Shown: positions 1-8,439 of the stretch, piece after piece
Numbering within the stretch: position 1 is the first letter of the stretch
How the letters are laid out: each line of letters begins with the position of its first letter
Assembly (NCBI GenBank): GCA_903870955.1
Contig: CAIQEX010000713.1
Span: forward strand, 1 to 16,771
Source: an uncultured beta proteobacterium
GTDB taxonomy: Bacteria; Pseudomonadota; Gammaproteobacteria; Burkholderiales; Burkholderiaceae_C
DNA length: 16,771 nt
Direction of reading: 5' to 3'
Notes under the pieces: model-generated
The model's input: the letters and a program-made list of their open reading frames with translations, nothing else
What the model was told of the DNA's origin: nothing
Database searches by the model: none
Made by a program: the position numbers and the translations under genes

Positions 1-258
1 AAGGCCTTGAATGAAGCCAGCCGCGTGTTGAAGCCAGGTGGCAAACTTTATATAGGCGAATTTCACCGTCCGCGTATCGCCGTGTTGCGCGCCTTTAGCT
101 GGCTCTACTTCAAGGTATTTGAGCCTTATGGTCTGGCCTTGTGGGATGCGGAAGATCCGGTGAATTATCTAAATTCGATTGGCGAGTGGAACGTGGTGCG
201 CAACACCTATTTCTTCAGCAATTACCAGATGATTACTGCGACCAAAATGTCGCGCTAA
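1..258 (+). CDS. SAM-dependent methyltransferase, C-terminal fragment (possibly RquA-like)
   Basis: The 5' part lies outside the window; the reading frame is open from base 1 (K-A-L-N-E-A-S-R) to the TAA at 256-258. The visible piece begins with the motif RVLKPGGKLYIGEF, which is the late Rossmann-fold strand and turn of class I methyltransferases (motif III region of UbiE-like enzymes), followed by an aromatic-rich tail (SWLYFKVFEPYGLALW) and a final beta strand (SNYQMITATKMSR). From family knowledge the gene is a class I SAM-dependent methyltransferase. The tail makes me suspect the rhodoquinone-biosynthesis enzyme RquA, which occurs in some Rhodoferax-type bacteria, but the diagnostic N-terminal SAM motifs are missing here, so this is a weak inference. 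A generic small-molecule methyltransferase is the alternative. About 105 bp separate it from ald, so it is probably a separate transcription unit. Confidence 0.75.
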   Translation, partial: KALNEASRVLKPGGKLYIGEFHRPRIAVLRAFSWLYFKVFEPYGLALWDAEDPVNYLNSIGEWNVVRNTYFFSNYQMITATKMSR

Positions 259-363
259 TTTATTAGCCTGGCTACTGCATAGTAAAAATCATTAATCTCT
301 ATTTCCAACTGCCAAGCCCACGGGCACACTGCGCTCTTCCAACAAATAACTCAGGAGCACAGC

Positions 364-1476
364 ATGCGCATCGGACTACCCAAGGAAATCAAGAACCACG
401 AATACCGTGTCGGACTCACCCCCGCGAGCGTGCGCGAGCTGACCTCTCACGGCCATTCGGTGCTGGTGCAAACCGGCGCTGGTGCCGACATCGGCTTGAG
501 CGACGAGCAGTACCTTGCTGCCGGTGCCACGCTGGCAGCCAATGCTGCCGAAGTGTTCGCCGCGTCGGAGATGATCGTCAAGGTCAAGGAACCCCAGCCG
601 CAGGAATGCGCCATGCTGCGCCCCGGCCAGATTCTCTACACCTACCTGCACCTGGCTCCGGACCCCGAGCAGACCGAGGCGCTCATCAAGTCGGGTGCCA
701 TCTGCATCGCCTACGAAACCATCACCGGCCCCGGCGGCGGTCTGCCCCTGCTGGCACCGATGAGCGAAGTGGCCGGCCGCATGTCGGTGCAAGCCGGTGC
801 TGCGCACCTGGAAAAATCCAAAGGCGGTATGGGCGTGTTGCTGGGCGGCGTGCCTGGCGTGCACGCAGCGCACTGCGTCATTCTGGGTGCCGGTGTGGTC
901 GGTACCCACGCCTTGCAAATGGCTGTGGGCATGGGCGCGCGGGTCACGGTGCTGGACAAGAGCATTGAACGCCTGCGCCAACTCGACCTGATTTTTGGCA
1001 ACCGCATCAACACGGTTTATTCCAATGTGCAAAGTGTGGAAGAAGCCGTGTTGGATGCCGACCTCGTCATCGGCGGCGTGCTGATTCCCGGTGCCGCTGC
1101 GCCCAAATTGGTCACGCGCGCCATGATCAGCAAAATGAAAAAGGGTGCGGTACTGGTGGACGTGGCGATTGACCAGGGCGGCTGCTTCGAGACCTCGCAT
1201 GCCACCACCCATGCCGATCCGACCTTTGTGGTGGATGGTGTGATTCACTACTGCGTGGCGAACATGCCCGGTGCTGTGGCCCGCACCTCAACCTTCGCGC
1301 TGAACAACGCCACCATCGGCCACGCCGTCACGCTGGCCAACAAGGGCTGGAAGCAGGCCCTCAAAGACAACGTGCATTTGAAGAATGGCCTGAATGTGGC
1401 CGAAGGCAAGGTCACCTACGAGGCCGTCGCTCTGGCCCTGGGCAAGACCTACGTGCCGGCAGACTCGCTGCTGTAA
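364..1476 (+). CDS. ald: Alanine dehydrogenase
   Basis: NAD-dependent L-alanine dehydrogenase (L-alanine + NAD+ + H2O to pyruvate + ammonium + NADH), cytoplasmic. At 370 residues it has the normal family length. It opens with the family N-terminus MRIGLPKEIKNHEYRVGLTP. Catalytic and substrate residues known from the Mycobacterium tuberculosis enzyme are at the same positions: Arg15, Lys75 (in VKEP), His96 (in YLHLAPD) and Asp270 (in DVAIDQGG). The NAD-binding Rossmann glycine motif GAGVVG is at residues 175-180. The start is supported by AGGAG at 352-356, seven bases before the ATG. It appears monocistronic. Its last 28 bp overlap, tail to tail, the convergent XdhC-type gene. It has no obvious metabolic tie to the CO locus; alanine catabolism and reductive amination are its usual roles. 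Confidence 0.97.
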   Translation: MRIGLPKEIKNHEYRVGLTPASVRELTSHGHSVLVQTGAGADIGLSDEQYLAAGATLAANAAEVFAASEMIVKVKEPQPQECAMLRPGQILYTYLHLAPDPEQTEALIKSGAICIAYETITGPGGGLPLLAPMSEVAGRMSVQAGAAHLEKSKGGMGVLLGGVPGVHAAHCVILGAGVVGTHALQMAVGMGARVTVLDKSIERLRQLDLIFGNRINTVYSNVQSVEEAVLDADLVIGGVLIPGAAAPKLVTRAMISKMKKGAVLVDVAIDQGGCFETSHATTHADPTFVVDGVIHYCVANMPGAVARTSTFALNNATIGHAVTLANKGWKQALKDNVHLKNGLNVAEGKVTYEAVALALGKTYVPADSLL

Positions 1477-2567
1477 GACTGCCCGATGGAAGCCACGCCG
1501 ATGCCGCAGGCCAGCGGGTCGGCATGGTTTTCCTGAATCGCAAGTTCGTCTTTGGCCGGTCCCACCTGAAGGTCTTTGGGCAGTTTGACGCCGTTTTTTA
1601 CCGCCAGCAACTCGGCCATGATGCTGACCGCGATTTCCGGGGGCGTCTTGCTGCCGATGTAGATGCCAATGGGTCCGCGCAATTTGGCCAACTCGGCGGG
1701 ACTGACGCCAAAGTGTTCAATCATGCGGGCACTGCGCGCGAGGTTGTTGCGCCGTGACCCAATCGCGCCGATGTAAAAGGCCTCACTTTGAACGGCATCC
1801 AGCAAGGCCAGATCATCCAGCTTGGGATCATGCGTCAGCGCCACCACGGCGCTGCGGCGGTCCGGTTTGAACGCGGCCATGGCGTCGTCCGGCATGTCCT
1901 GCACCACCTGCACACCTGGCACCGACCAACTCGTTCGGTACTCCTCGCGCGGGTCACACACGGTGACGGCAAAGCCGTTGAACTGCGCCATGGTGGCCAG
2001 GTACTCGCTCATCTGGCCGGCGCCAATGATGAGCAGGCGATATTCCGGCCCGAACACATTGCTGAGTGTGCTGGCAGTCAACTTCAAGTCCGAGGGCTGG
2101 TTGCAAAGTCGTACCGTTGCGGCCCCCGTGTCGAGCGCCACGCTGCGTTCGACCAGCAAGCCTTGGTCCAACCAGGCCAGCAAGGTATCCAGTGTCTCCA
2201 CCGCCGGGTCAAACTCCAGCAGCAGTTCCAGGGTGCCACCGCAGGGCAGGCCAAAGCGGTGCGCTTCATCGGCGCTTACGCCATAGGTCAGCAGGCGCGG
2301 CGGTCCCACGGGGAGTTGTTGCGGCTCGCCCGGAGCCACCGCATGCGGCTGTGTATAGGCCTGGGTAAAGCGGTGGATCAGGTCATCTTCGATGCAGCCC
2401 CCGGAGACCGAGCCGACGACCGAGCCGTCTGCACACAGGGCCATGATGGAGCCCACCGGACGCGGCGATGAGCCCCAGGTCCGGACCACGGTCGCCAGCA
2501 GTGCACGCCGTGACCCGGTACGCCAAAATCGCAAGGTTCGCAGCACCATTCCATCCAGATTTTCCAT
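1449..2567 (-). CDS. CoxI/XdhC-family molybdenum-hydroxylase maturation factor
   Basis: The protein has 372 residues and the two-domain layout of the XdhC/CoxI family. The N-terminal XdhC domain contains GSVSGGCIEDD (residues 52-62) and FGLPCGGT (105-112), with the two conserved cysteines Cys58 and Cys109. The C-terminal Rossmann domain contains IGAGQMSEYLA (181-191), YIGAIGSRRN (265-274) and a GPIGIYIGSKTPPEIA segment (298-313). Family members bind Mo cofactor and help sulfurate it and insert it into xanthine dehydrogenase or CO dehydrogenase. Here it is the only family member near a cox operon that has neither coxF nor coxI, so it probably fills that role (inference). It lies 35 bp downstream of the minus-strand membrane-protein gene, so the two are probably co-transcribed. 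GGAAG on the minus strand (about 2576-2580) precedes the ATG. Its last codons run 28 bp into the ald coding end. Confidence 0.9.
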   Translation of the reverse strand: MENLDGMVLRTLRFWRTGSRRALLATVVRTWGSSPRPVGSIMALCADGSVVGSVSGGCIEDDLIHRFTQAYTQPHAVAPGEPQQLPVGPPRLLTYGVSADEAHRFGLPCGGTLELLLEFDPAVETLDTLLAWLDQGLLVERSVALDTGAATVRLCNQPSDLKLTASTLSNVFGPEYRLLIIGAGQMSEYLATMAQFNGFAVTVCDPREEYRTSWSVPGVQVVQDMPDDAMAAFKPDRRSAVVALTHDPKLDDLALLDAVQSEAFYIGAIGSRRNNLARSARMIEHFGVSPAELAKLRGPIGIYIGSKTPPEIAVSIMAELLAVKNGVKLPKDLQVGPAKDELAIQENHADPLACGIGVASIGQSYSSESAGT

Positions 2568-2602
2568 GCGTTACTTCCGTTCAGGCCTGTTGTGGGGTGG
2601 CT

Positions 2603-3316
2603 TCAACGACGGGTGTCGTTGGCACTGGCGAGCAGTGCCCGATTGCGAAACGCAAAGTACTGCCGGTAGAGCGCGACGCTACCCACCATGCCCCAGGTCA
2701 TGCCGACGAACATGCCACCCAGCATGCCTGTCAGGGACGCTGCGCCCAGCATGATTTGCAACCGCACCATCCAGACCGCGCCCAGAGTCATGCCCAGTAG
2801 CATCCAGCCCGAACACAGCAGGTTTTGCGTTAAAACCGAACACAGATAGCGTCCGCAATGGGAGCGCAGCATGCGCAGGCTCGGGATGGCCAGCAAGCCC
2901 CCCAGGAGCATGCCGATGTGCATGCCTGGCAAGTAACGCAGGTGCAGTGAAAAACTCTCAGACAAGCGGAGTGTGGAGGCTTGCTGGCACAGGCTACCCA
3001 ATTGCGCCGGGCCCGCGTTCAGCCAGTCCGCCAACAGGCCCAGCAGCATGCCACCAAAACCCAGCGACAGCATGACATGGGGGGGCGAAAGACCGGCGCT
3101 CTGGGGCCTGACCCAGCTTAACGCCGCACAACCAGCGGCCACCGCCAGCAGGCACAGCAGGATGACCGGCCAGACGGCATCCAGCGTCACGGGAAGTGAC
3201 TGCCGGTCGGCAAACCAAAGGGCCATGGCCACCGTAGCAATCAGCAGCGCGGGCGTGACGGACGCCGACCCAATGCCGCGTGCCAGCCAATGCGCCTGTG
3301 TGTTGAGGATGGTCAC
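2603..3316 (-). CDS. Polytopic, methionine-rich membrane protein of unknown function
   Basis: I do not recognise a family for these 237 residues. By eye there are about six hydrophobic segments, near residues 15-36, 45-66, 79-98, 128-146, 160-182 and 184-210, with a short basic C-terminus (RNRALLASANDTRR). Methionine is frequent and clustered in Gly-Met patterns such as GMHIGMLLGG and GMLGGMFVGMTWGMV; these could be glycine-zipper helix packing or thioether metal sites. Translation appears to start at GTG (3314-3316), but no clear ribosome binding site is visible, so a later start is possible. The gene is the first of a minus-strand pair with the XdhC-type gene and is divergent from rcoM. Some characterised cox clusters carry extra membrane proteins (CoxB, C, H, K), and this may be a functional counterpart, but no homology is claimed. 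Confidence 0.7.
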   Translation of the reverse strand: MTILNTQAHWLARGIGSASVTPALLIATVAMALWFADRQSLPVTLDAVWPVILLCLLAVAAGCAALSWVRPQSAGLSPPHVMLSLGFGGMLLGLLADWLNAGPAQLGSLCQQASTLRLSESFSLHLRYLPGMHIGMLLGGLLAIPSLRMLRSHCGRYLCSVLTQNLLCSGWMLLGMTLGAVWMVRLQIMLGAASLTGMLGGMFVGMTWGMVGSVALYRQYFAFRNRALLASANDTRR

Positions 3317-3544
3317 CTGTTTGTGCTCGTTGTGTTGGGCTGCATGCGTGCAAGGGTTAACCCGATGTGTCGCACGCGCAGTGAATTTCTGACCGTTTTA
3401 AGGGATCGCACTGTAAGCGTATTTGGCAATTTCTGCAGCCCGATGAACGAATTGCTTACAGCCTGCATGAGTAACCGTGCACCCGCATGAGCGATGCGAC
3501 GGAATCCGCTGTAATTCACTTTCCAATACATAAAGAGACAAGAC
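3317..3544. promoter_or_regulatory. Divergent control region between membrane-protein gene and rcoM
   Basis: These 228 bp separate two divergent genes and should hold both promoters. Visible elements are: a perfect 10-bp palindrome GGGTTAACCC (3354-3363); the octamer AATTTCTG twice in direct orientation (3384-3391 and 3428-3435, offset exactly 44 bp); TTnnnG hexamers at 3386, 3397, 3430 and 3456, the first two 11 bp apart; and a perfect 8-bp inverted repeat, CTGTAAGC (3411-3418) with GCTTACAG (3454-3461). LytTR-type regulators generally bind direct repeats spaced about one helical turn, and TTnnnG is the motif I recall for RcoM sites, so part of this may be an RcoM site. I could not fix convincing -35/-10 pairs. 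Confidence 0.45.
3354..3363. repeat. Perfect palindrome GGGTTAACCC
   Basis: A 10-bp perfect palindrome lies 37 bp upstream of the minus-strand membrane gene start, in the divergent control region. It is a plausible operator half-site pair for a dimeric regulator, but no specific factor can be assigned. Confidence 0.4.
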
Positions 3545-4354
3545 ATGACTTCCTGTAAGCACGCCGTTGGGGCGGGCCCATCCGGCACCACCCATCCGAA
3601 CTCCTGGCTTTATTTGCTGGAGCGTTTTGATGTGGGTGTGGTGCATCTGGATGTGCAACTGCACGTCACCGGAATGAACGATTTCGCGCGGCGCAGCCTG
3701 CCGGTGCAGGACAAAATGCCGTTTGGAAAAATAGTCACCGATTTCCATCCGGAAGCGGCCAGAGCCAAGGTCAAGTTTCTGCTGGGTCAGGCCGAATGCC
3801 CGGTGAACAACGCCCCACCCATGGCCATGATGATCAGCATTCCCGAGCGTATGTTGCTGATCAAGGTCTCCAAAATAGCCGACATGCAGGGACAGACCAC
3901 GGGATATACGCTGGTGTTCTATGACATTACCGAGGTCGTCAGCAAGGATGCCGACAGCAGCGCAGCTGCCGGAAGCGCAGAACCCAAGGCCAAACGCCAG
4001 CTGCGCAAGATTCCCACCATCAAGCAAAACCGCGTGCTGCTGGTGGATGTATCGCACGTTTCCTTCATCCGCTCCGAAGGGCATTACACCTGGGTGCACA
4101 ACGTGCAGGGTGGGCAGTTCTGCAATCTGACCATTGGCGATCTGGAAACCCGCCTCGATCCGAATCTGTTTTTGCGGGTGCACCGCAGCTACATCGTGAA
4201 CCTGAGCCAGGTCGATGAAATCGTGCGTGACGACGGCCGTATCACGCTGCGCATGATGGGCTCCACGCCGGTCGAGATACCGGTATCGCGTGCCAGCGCG
4301 GCGCGCCTGATGGAGCACCTGGGACTGAGCGACGCCACCCTGGCCAGGGCTTAG
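3545..4354 (+). CDS. rcoM: RcoM: CO-sensing heme PAS-LytTR transcriptional regulator
   Basis: This 269-residue single-component regulator has an N-terminal PAS sensor (about residues 20-135) and a C-terminal LytTR DNA-binding domain (about 157-262, with FIRSEGHYTWVH and LRVHRSYIVNL). In B. xenovorans RcoM the heme iron ligands are His74, Cys94 (ferric state) and Met104 (ferrous, displaced by CO). The equivalents here are His68 (in DFHPE), Cys85 (AECPV) and Met95 (AMMISIPER), in the same order and local context. CO binding to heme is known to switch RcoM to an activator of coxM-type promoters. The ATG has a purine-rich AAAGAGACA upstream. It is encoded immediately before coxM on the same strand, 196 bp away, as expected for the local activator of the CO dehydrogenase operon; it may also act on the divergent pair. 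The alignment to RcoM is from memory; the domain call is secure. Confidence 0.9.
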   Translation: MTSCKHAVGAGPSGTTHPNSWLYLLERFDVGVVHLDVQLHVTGMNDFARRSLPVQDKMPFGKIVTDFHPEAARAKVKFLLGQAECPVNNAPPMAMMISIPERMLLIKVSKIADMQGQTTGYTLVFYDITEVVSKDADSSAAAGSAEPKAKRQLRKIPTIKQNRVLLVDVSHVSFIRSEGHYTWVHNVQGGQFCNLTIGDLETRLDPNLFLRVHRSYIVNLSQVDEIVRDDGRITLRMMGSTPVEIPVSRASAARLMEHLGLSDATLARA

Positions 4355-4404
4355 TTACCCGAAGGGCAGAGTGCCAAGTTGTTCAGAGTGGCCCCCGACT
4401 GCAT

Positions 4405-4418
4405 TGTGCAAACGCACA
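4405..4418. repeat. Inverted repeat TGTGC-N4-GCACA upstream of coxM
   Basis: A 5-bp perfect inverted repeat with a 4-bp AAAC centre lies about 50 bp after the rcoM stop codon. It superficially resembles a Crp/Fnr-type operator, but the spacer is 4 rather than 6 bp and the half site is TGTGC rather than TGTGA. It could be a regulator site or a small stem in the rcoM 3' UTR. Confidence 0.35.
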
Positions 4419-4513
4419 TATTCGGCTCGTGCGCCCTGGCTGCCGTTCATGCGCGACAAAAGCCGTTGATTGGATAGCCTCCCTTTTTTGAAAGTCGCCC
4501 GATAAAGTGGGCG

Positions 4514-4531
4514 GCTCTGCATTGACAGAGC
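4514..4531 (+). promoter_or_regulatory. Leader hairpin directly before the coxM ribosome binding site
   Basis: GCTCTG-CATTGA-CAGAGC forms a perfect 6-bp stem with a 6-nt loop, ending 6-7 nt before the AAAAGGAGA Shine-Dalgarno. In the mRNA it would sit just upstream of the ribosome landing site without covering it, so it could stabilise the 5' end or keep the site open. The TTGACA string inside it (4522-4527) is unlikely to be a -35 element because no -10 fits before the start codon. Confidence 0.5.
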
Positions 4532-4550
4532 ACCCATAAAAGGAGACAAC

Positions 4551-5414
4551 GTGATCCCACCCGCATTCGATTACCACGCACCCCAGACGGTGGCAGAAGC
4601 CATTGGCTTGCTGGTGTCTCTGGGCGATGACGCCAAGCTGCTGGCCGGCGGCCACAGCCTGCTGCCCATGATGAAGCTGCGCTTTGCTGCGCCCGGCACG
4701 CTCATCGACATCAACCGCATTCCCGAGCTACGCGGCATCAGCGAAGCCGGCGGCATGATTCGGATTGGCGCCATGACCAGCGAGAACGAACTTATTGACT
4801 CGGCTCTGCTGAAAGAAAAACTGCCGCTGTTGGGTGAAGCCGCCAAACTGATTGCCGACCCGCAGGTGCGCAACCGCGGCACCATCGGCGGTGACATTGC
4901 GCATGGCGACCCCGGCAACGACCACCCCGCCATTGCCATGGCGCTGGACGCCACCTTTGTGTTGCAAGGGCCGCGCGGCGAGCGCCAGGTCAAAGCGGTG
5001 GACTTCTTCCATGGCACCTACATGACCGCACTGGCCGAGGACGAGATCCTCACCGCCATTCTGATTGCACCCTTTGCTCCCGGCACCGGCAGCGCCTACC
5101 AAAAGCTCAAGCGCAAGACCGGCGACTGGGCCACCGCCGGCGCGGCTGTGGTGTTGCGCATGAGCGGTGGTGTGGTGACCCATGCCAGCATTGGCCTGAC
5201 CAATGTTGCACCCACGGCGCTGCGCGCCCGGGACGCCGAAGCGGCACTAATTGGTCAGCCCATTAACGCCGCCTCGCTGGAGGCTGCAGCGCAAGCGGTG
5301 CGCGCCATCTGCGATCCGGCAGAGGACCTTCGCGGTGACGCCGAATACAAAACTGCCATGGCTGCCGAAATGACCAAACGTGCCATCTCTGCAGCTGCCG
5401 CACGTTGCGCCTGA
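4551..5414 (+). CDS. coxM: CO dehydrogenase medium (FAD) subunit CoxM
   Basis: The 287-residue flavoprotein subunit of aerobic Mo-Cu CO dehydrogenase takes electrons from the CoxS iron-sulfur clusters and passes them on via FAD. The two FAD-pyrophosphate motifs of the Oligotropha enzyme are present: AGGHS at residues 32-36 and TIGGD at 111-115. The FAD_binding_5 domain spans about 1-175 and the CO_deh_flav_C domain about 180-285. Translation starts at GTG (4551), four bases after the strong Shine-Dalgarno AAAAGGAGA; this start gives the family N-terminus IPPAFDYHAP. It is the first gene of the operon, and the M-S-L order is that of form I cox clusters. CoxS follows after 32 bp. Confidence 0.96.
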   Translation: MIPPAFDYHAPQTVAEAIGLLVSLGDDAKLLAGGHSLLPMMKLRFAAPGTLIDINRIPELRGISEAGGMIRIGAMTSENELIDSALLKEKLPLLGEAAKLIADPQVRNRGTIGGDIAHGDPGNDHPAIAMALDATFVLQGPRGERQVKAVDFFHGTYMTALAEDEILTAILIAPFAPGTGSAYQKLKRKTGDWATAGAAVVLRMSGGVVTHASIGLTNVAPTALRARDAEAALIGQPINAASLEAAAQAVRAICDPAEDLRGDAEYKTAMAAEMTKRAISAAAARCA

Positions 5415-5446
5415 ACCCCCTTTATTCCTAACACCGAGACACACCC

Positions 5447-5938
5447 ATGAGCAAAAAAATGGTCGCCATGACTCTCAATGGCAAGAGCGTGGAAGAGGCG
5501 GTGGAGCCGCGCACGCTGCTGATTCACTTTCTGCGCGAAAAGATGTCCCTGACGGGTGCCCACATTGGCTGCGAGACCAGCCATTGCGGCGCCTGTACCG
5601 TGGACATTGACGGCCAGTCCGTCAAGTCCTGCACCCACCTCACGGTGCAGTGCGAAGGCAGCGACATCAAGACCGTCGAGGGCCTGGCCAACGCCGGTGC
5701 CCTGCACGCTATTCAGGACGCGTTCTACAAGGAACACGGTTTGCAGTGCGGCTTCTGCACCCCTGGCATGCTGATGCGTGCCTACCGCTTTCTGCAGGAC
5801 AACCCCAACCCGACAGCCGAAGAAGTGCGCCACGGCATGTCCGGCAACCTGTGCCGTTGTACCGGCTACCAGAACATCATCAAGGCGGTGCTGCATGCTG
5901 CCAAGACCATCCAACAACAAAGCGCAGTGGCCGCGTAA
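5447..5938 (+). CDS. coxS: CO dehydrogenase small ([2Fe-2S]) subunit CoxS
   Basis: The 163-residue iron-sulfur subunit carries electrons from the Mo-Cu site to FAD. The plant-ferredoxin-type N-terminal domain has cysteines 42, 47, 50 and 62 ([16 protein letters not shown], then KSC), which hold the distal [2Fe-2S] cluster. The four-helix domain has Cys101 and Cys104 (CGFCTPGM) and Cys136 and Cys138 (LCRCTGY), which hold the proximal cluster. All eight ligands are present and the length matches the roughly 166 residues of the Oligotropha protein. The ATG at 5447 follows a purine-rich CCGAGACAC. It lies 32 bp after coxM and 30 bp before coxL in the same operon. Confidence 0.97.
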   Translation: MSKKMVAMTLNGKSVEEAVEPRTLLIHFLREKMSLTGAHIGCETSHCGACTVDIDGQSVKSCTHLTVQCEGSDIKTVEGLANAGALHAIQDAFYKEHGLQCGFCTPGMLMRAYRFLQDNPNPTAEEVRHGMSGNLCRCTGYQNIIKAVLHAAKTIQQQSAVAA

Positions 5939-5968
5939 GCGGCTCACAACGCGACCGGAGACAAGCAC

Positions 5969-8371
<2,403 letters not shown>

Positions 8372-8387
8372 GTTTTATTGTTCATCC

Positions 8388-8417
8388 GGGGCGGATGCAC
8401 TGCGGTGCCTCCGCCCC
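8388..8417 (+). promoter_or_regulatory. Strong intercistronic hairpin between coxL and coxG
   Basis: GGGGCGGA (8388-8395) pairs perfectly with TCCGCCCC (8410-8417). After one T/C mismatch, GCAC (8397-8400) pairs with GTGC (8405-8408) around the loop TGCG. That gives 12 base pairs, mostly G-C. The sequence after it (CTTGTATTTTCT) is only moderately T-rich, so it could be a leaky terminator or attenuator, or a stem that protects the coxMSL message from 3' exonucleases. Either would give more structural than accessory protein. The coxG Shine-Dalgarno begins 12 bp after the stem. Confidence 0.65.
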
Positions 8418-8439
8418 CTTGTATTTTCTAAGGTTTGAT

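Larger units (their letters stand above)
4355..4550 (+). promoter_or_regulatory. coxM upstream region: candidate RcoM-dependent promoter and leader
   Basis: This 196-bp gap between rcoM and coxM is the expected place for the CO-induced promoter. Visible features are: the inverted repeat TGTGC-AAAC-GCACA (4405-4418); CCGTT followed by A/T bases twice in direct orientation (4444-4451 and 4464-4471, 20 bp apart), resembling CCGTTTTAAGG at 3393-3403 in the rcoM divergent region; a T6 run (4484-4489); and a weak -10-like GATAAA (4501-4506) without a good -35, as expected for an activator-dependent promoter. A leader hairpin (4514-4531) and a strong Shine-Dalgarno AAAAGGAGA (4538-4546) follow. The site assignment is inference. 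Confidence 0.45.

Noticed and set aside
376..1248. 290-codon open frame antisense to ald
   Set aside because: It overlaps a complete alanine dehydrogenase with all catalytic residues; the His-rich translation is a codon-bias artefact.
3313..3345. Ten-codon leader peptide (MQPNTTSTNR) overlapping the membrane-protein GTG start
   Set aside because: The stop overlaps the GTG, which would allow coupling, but there is no Shine-Dalgarno before its ATG and the peptide has no regulatory character.
4522..4527. TTGACA as a -35 element for coxM
   Set aside because: It is only 23 bp before the GTG start, no -10 fits, and it is explained by the leader hairpin.
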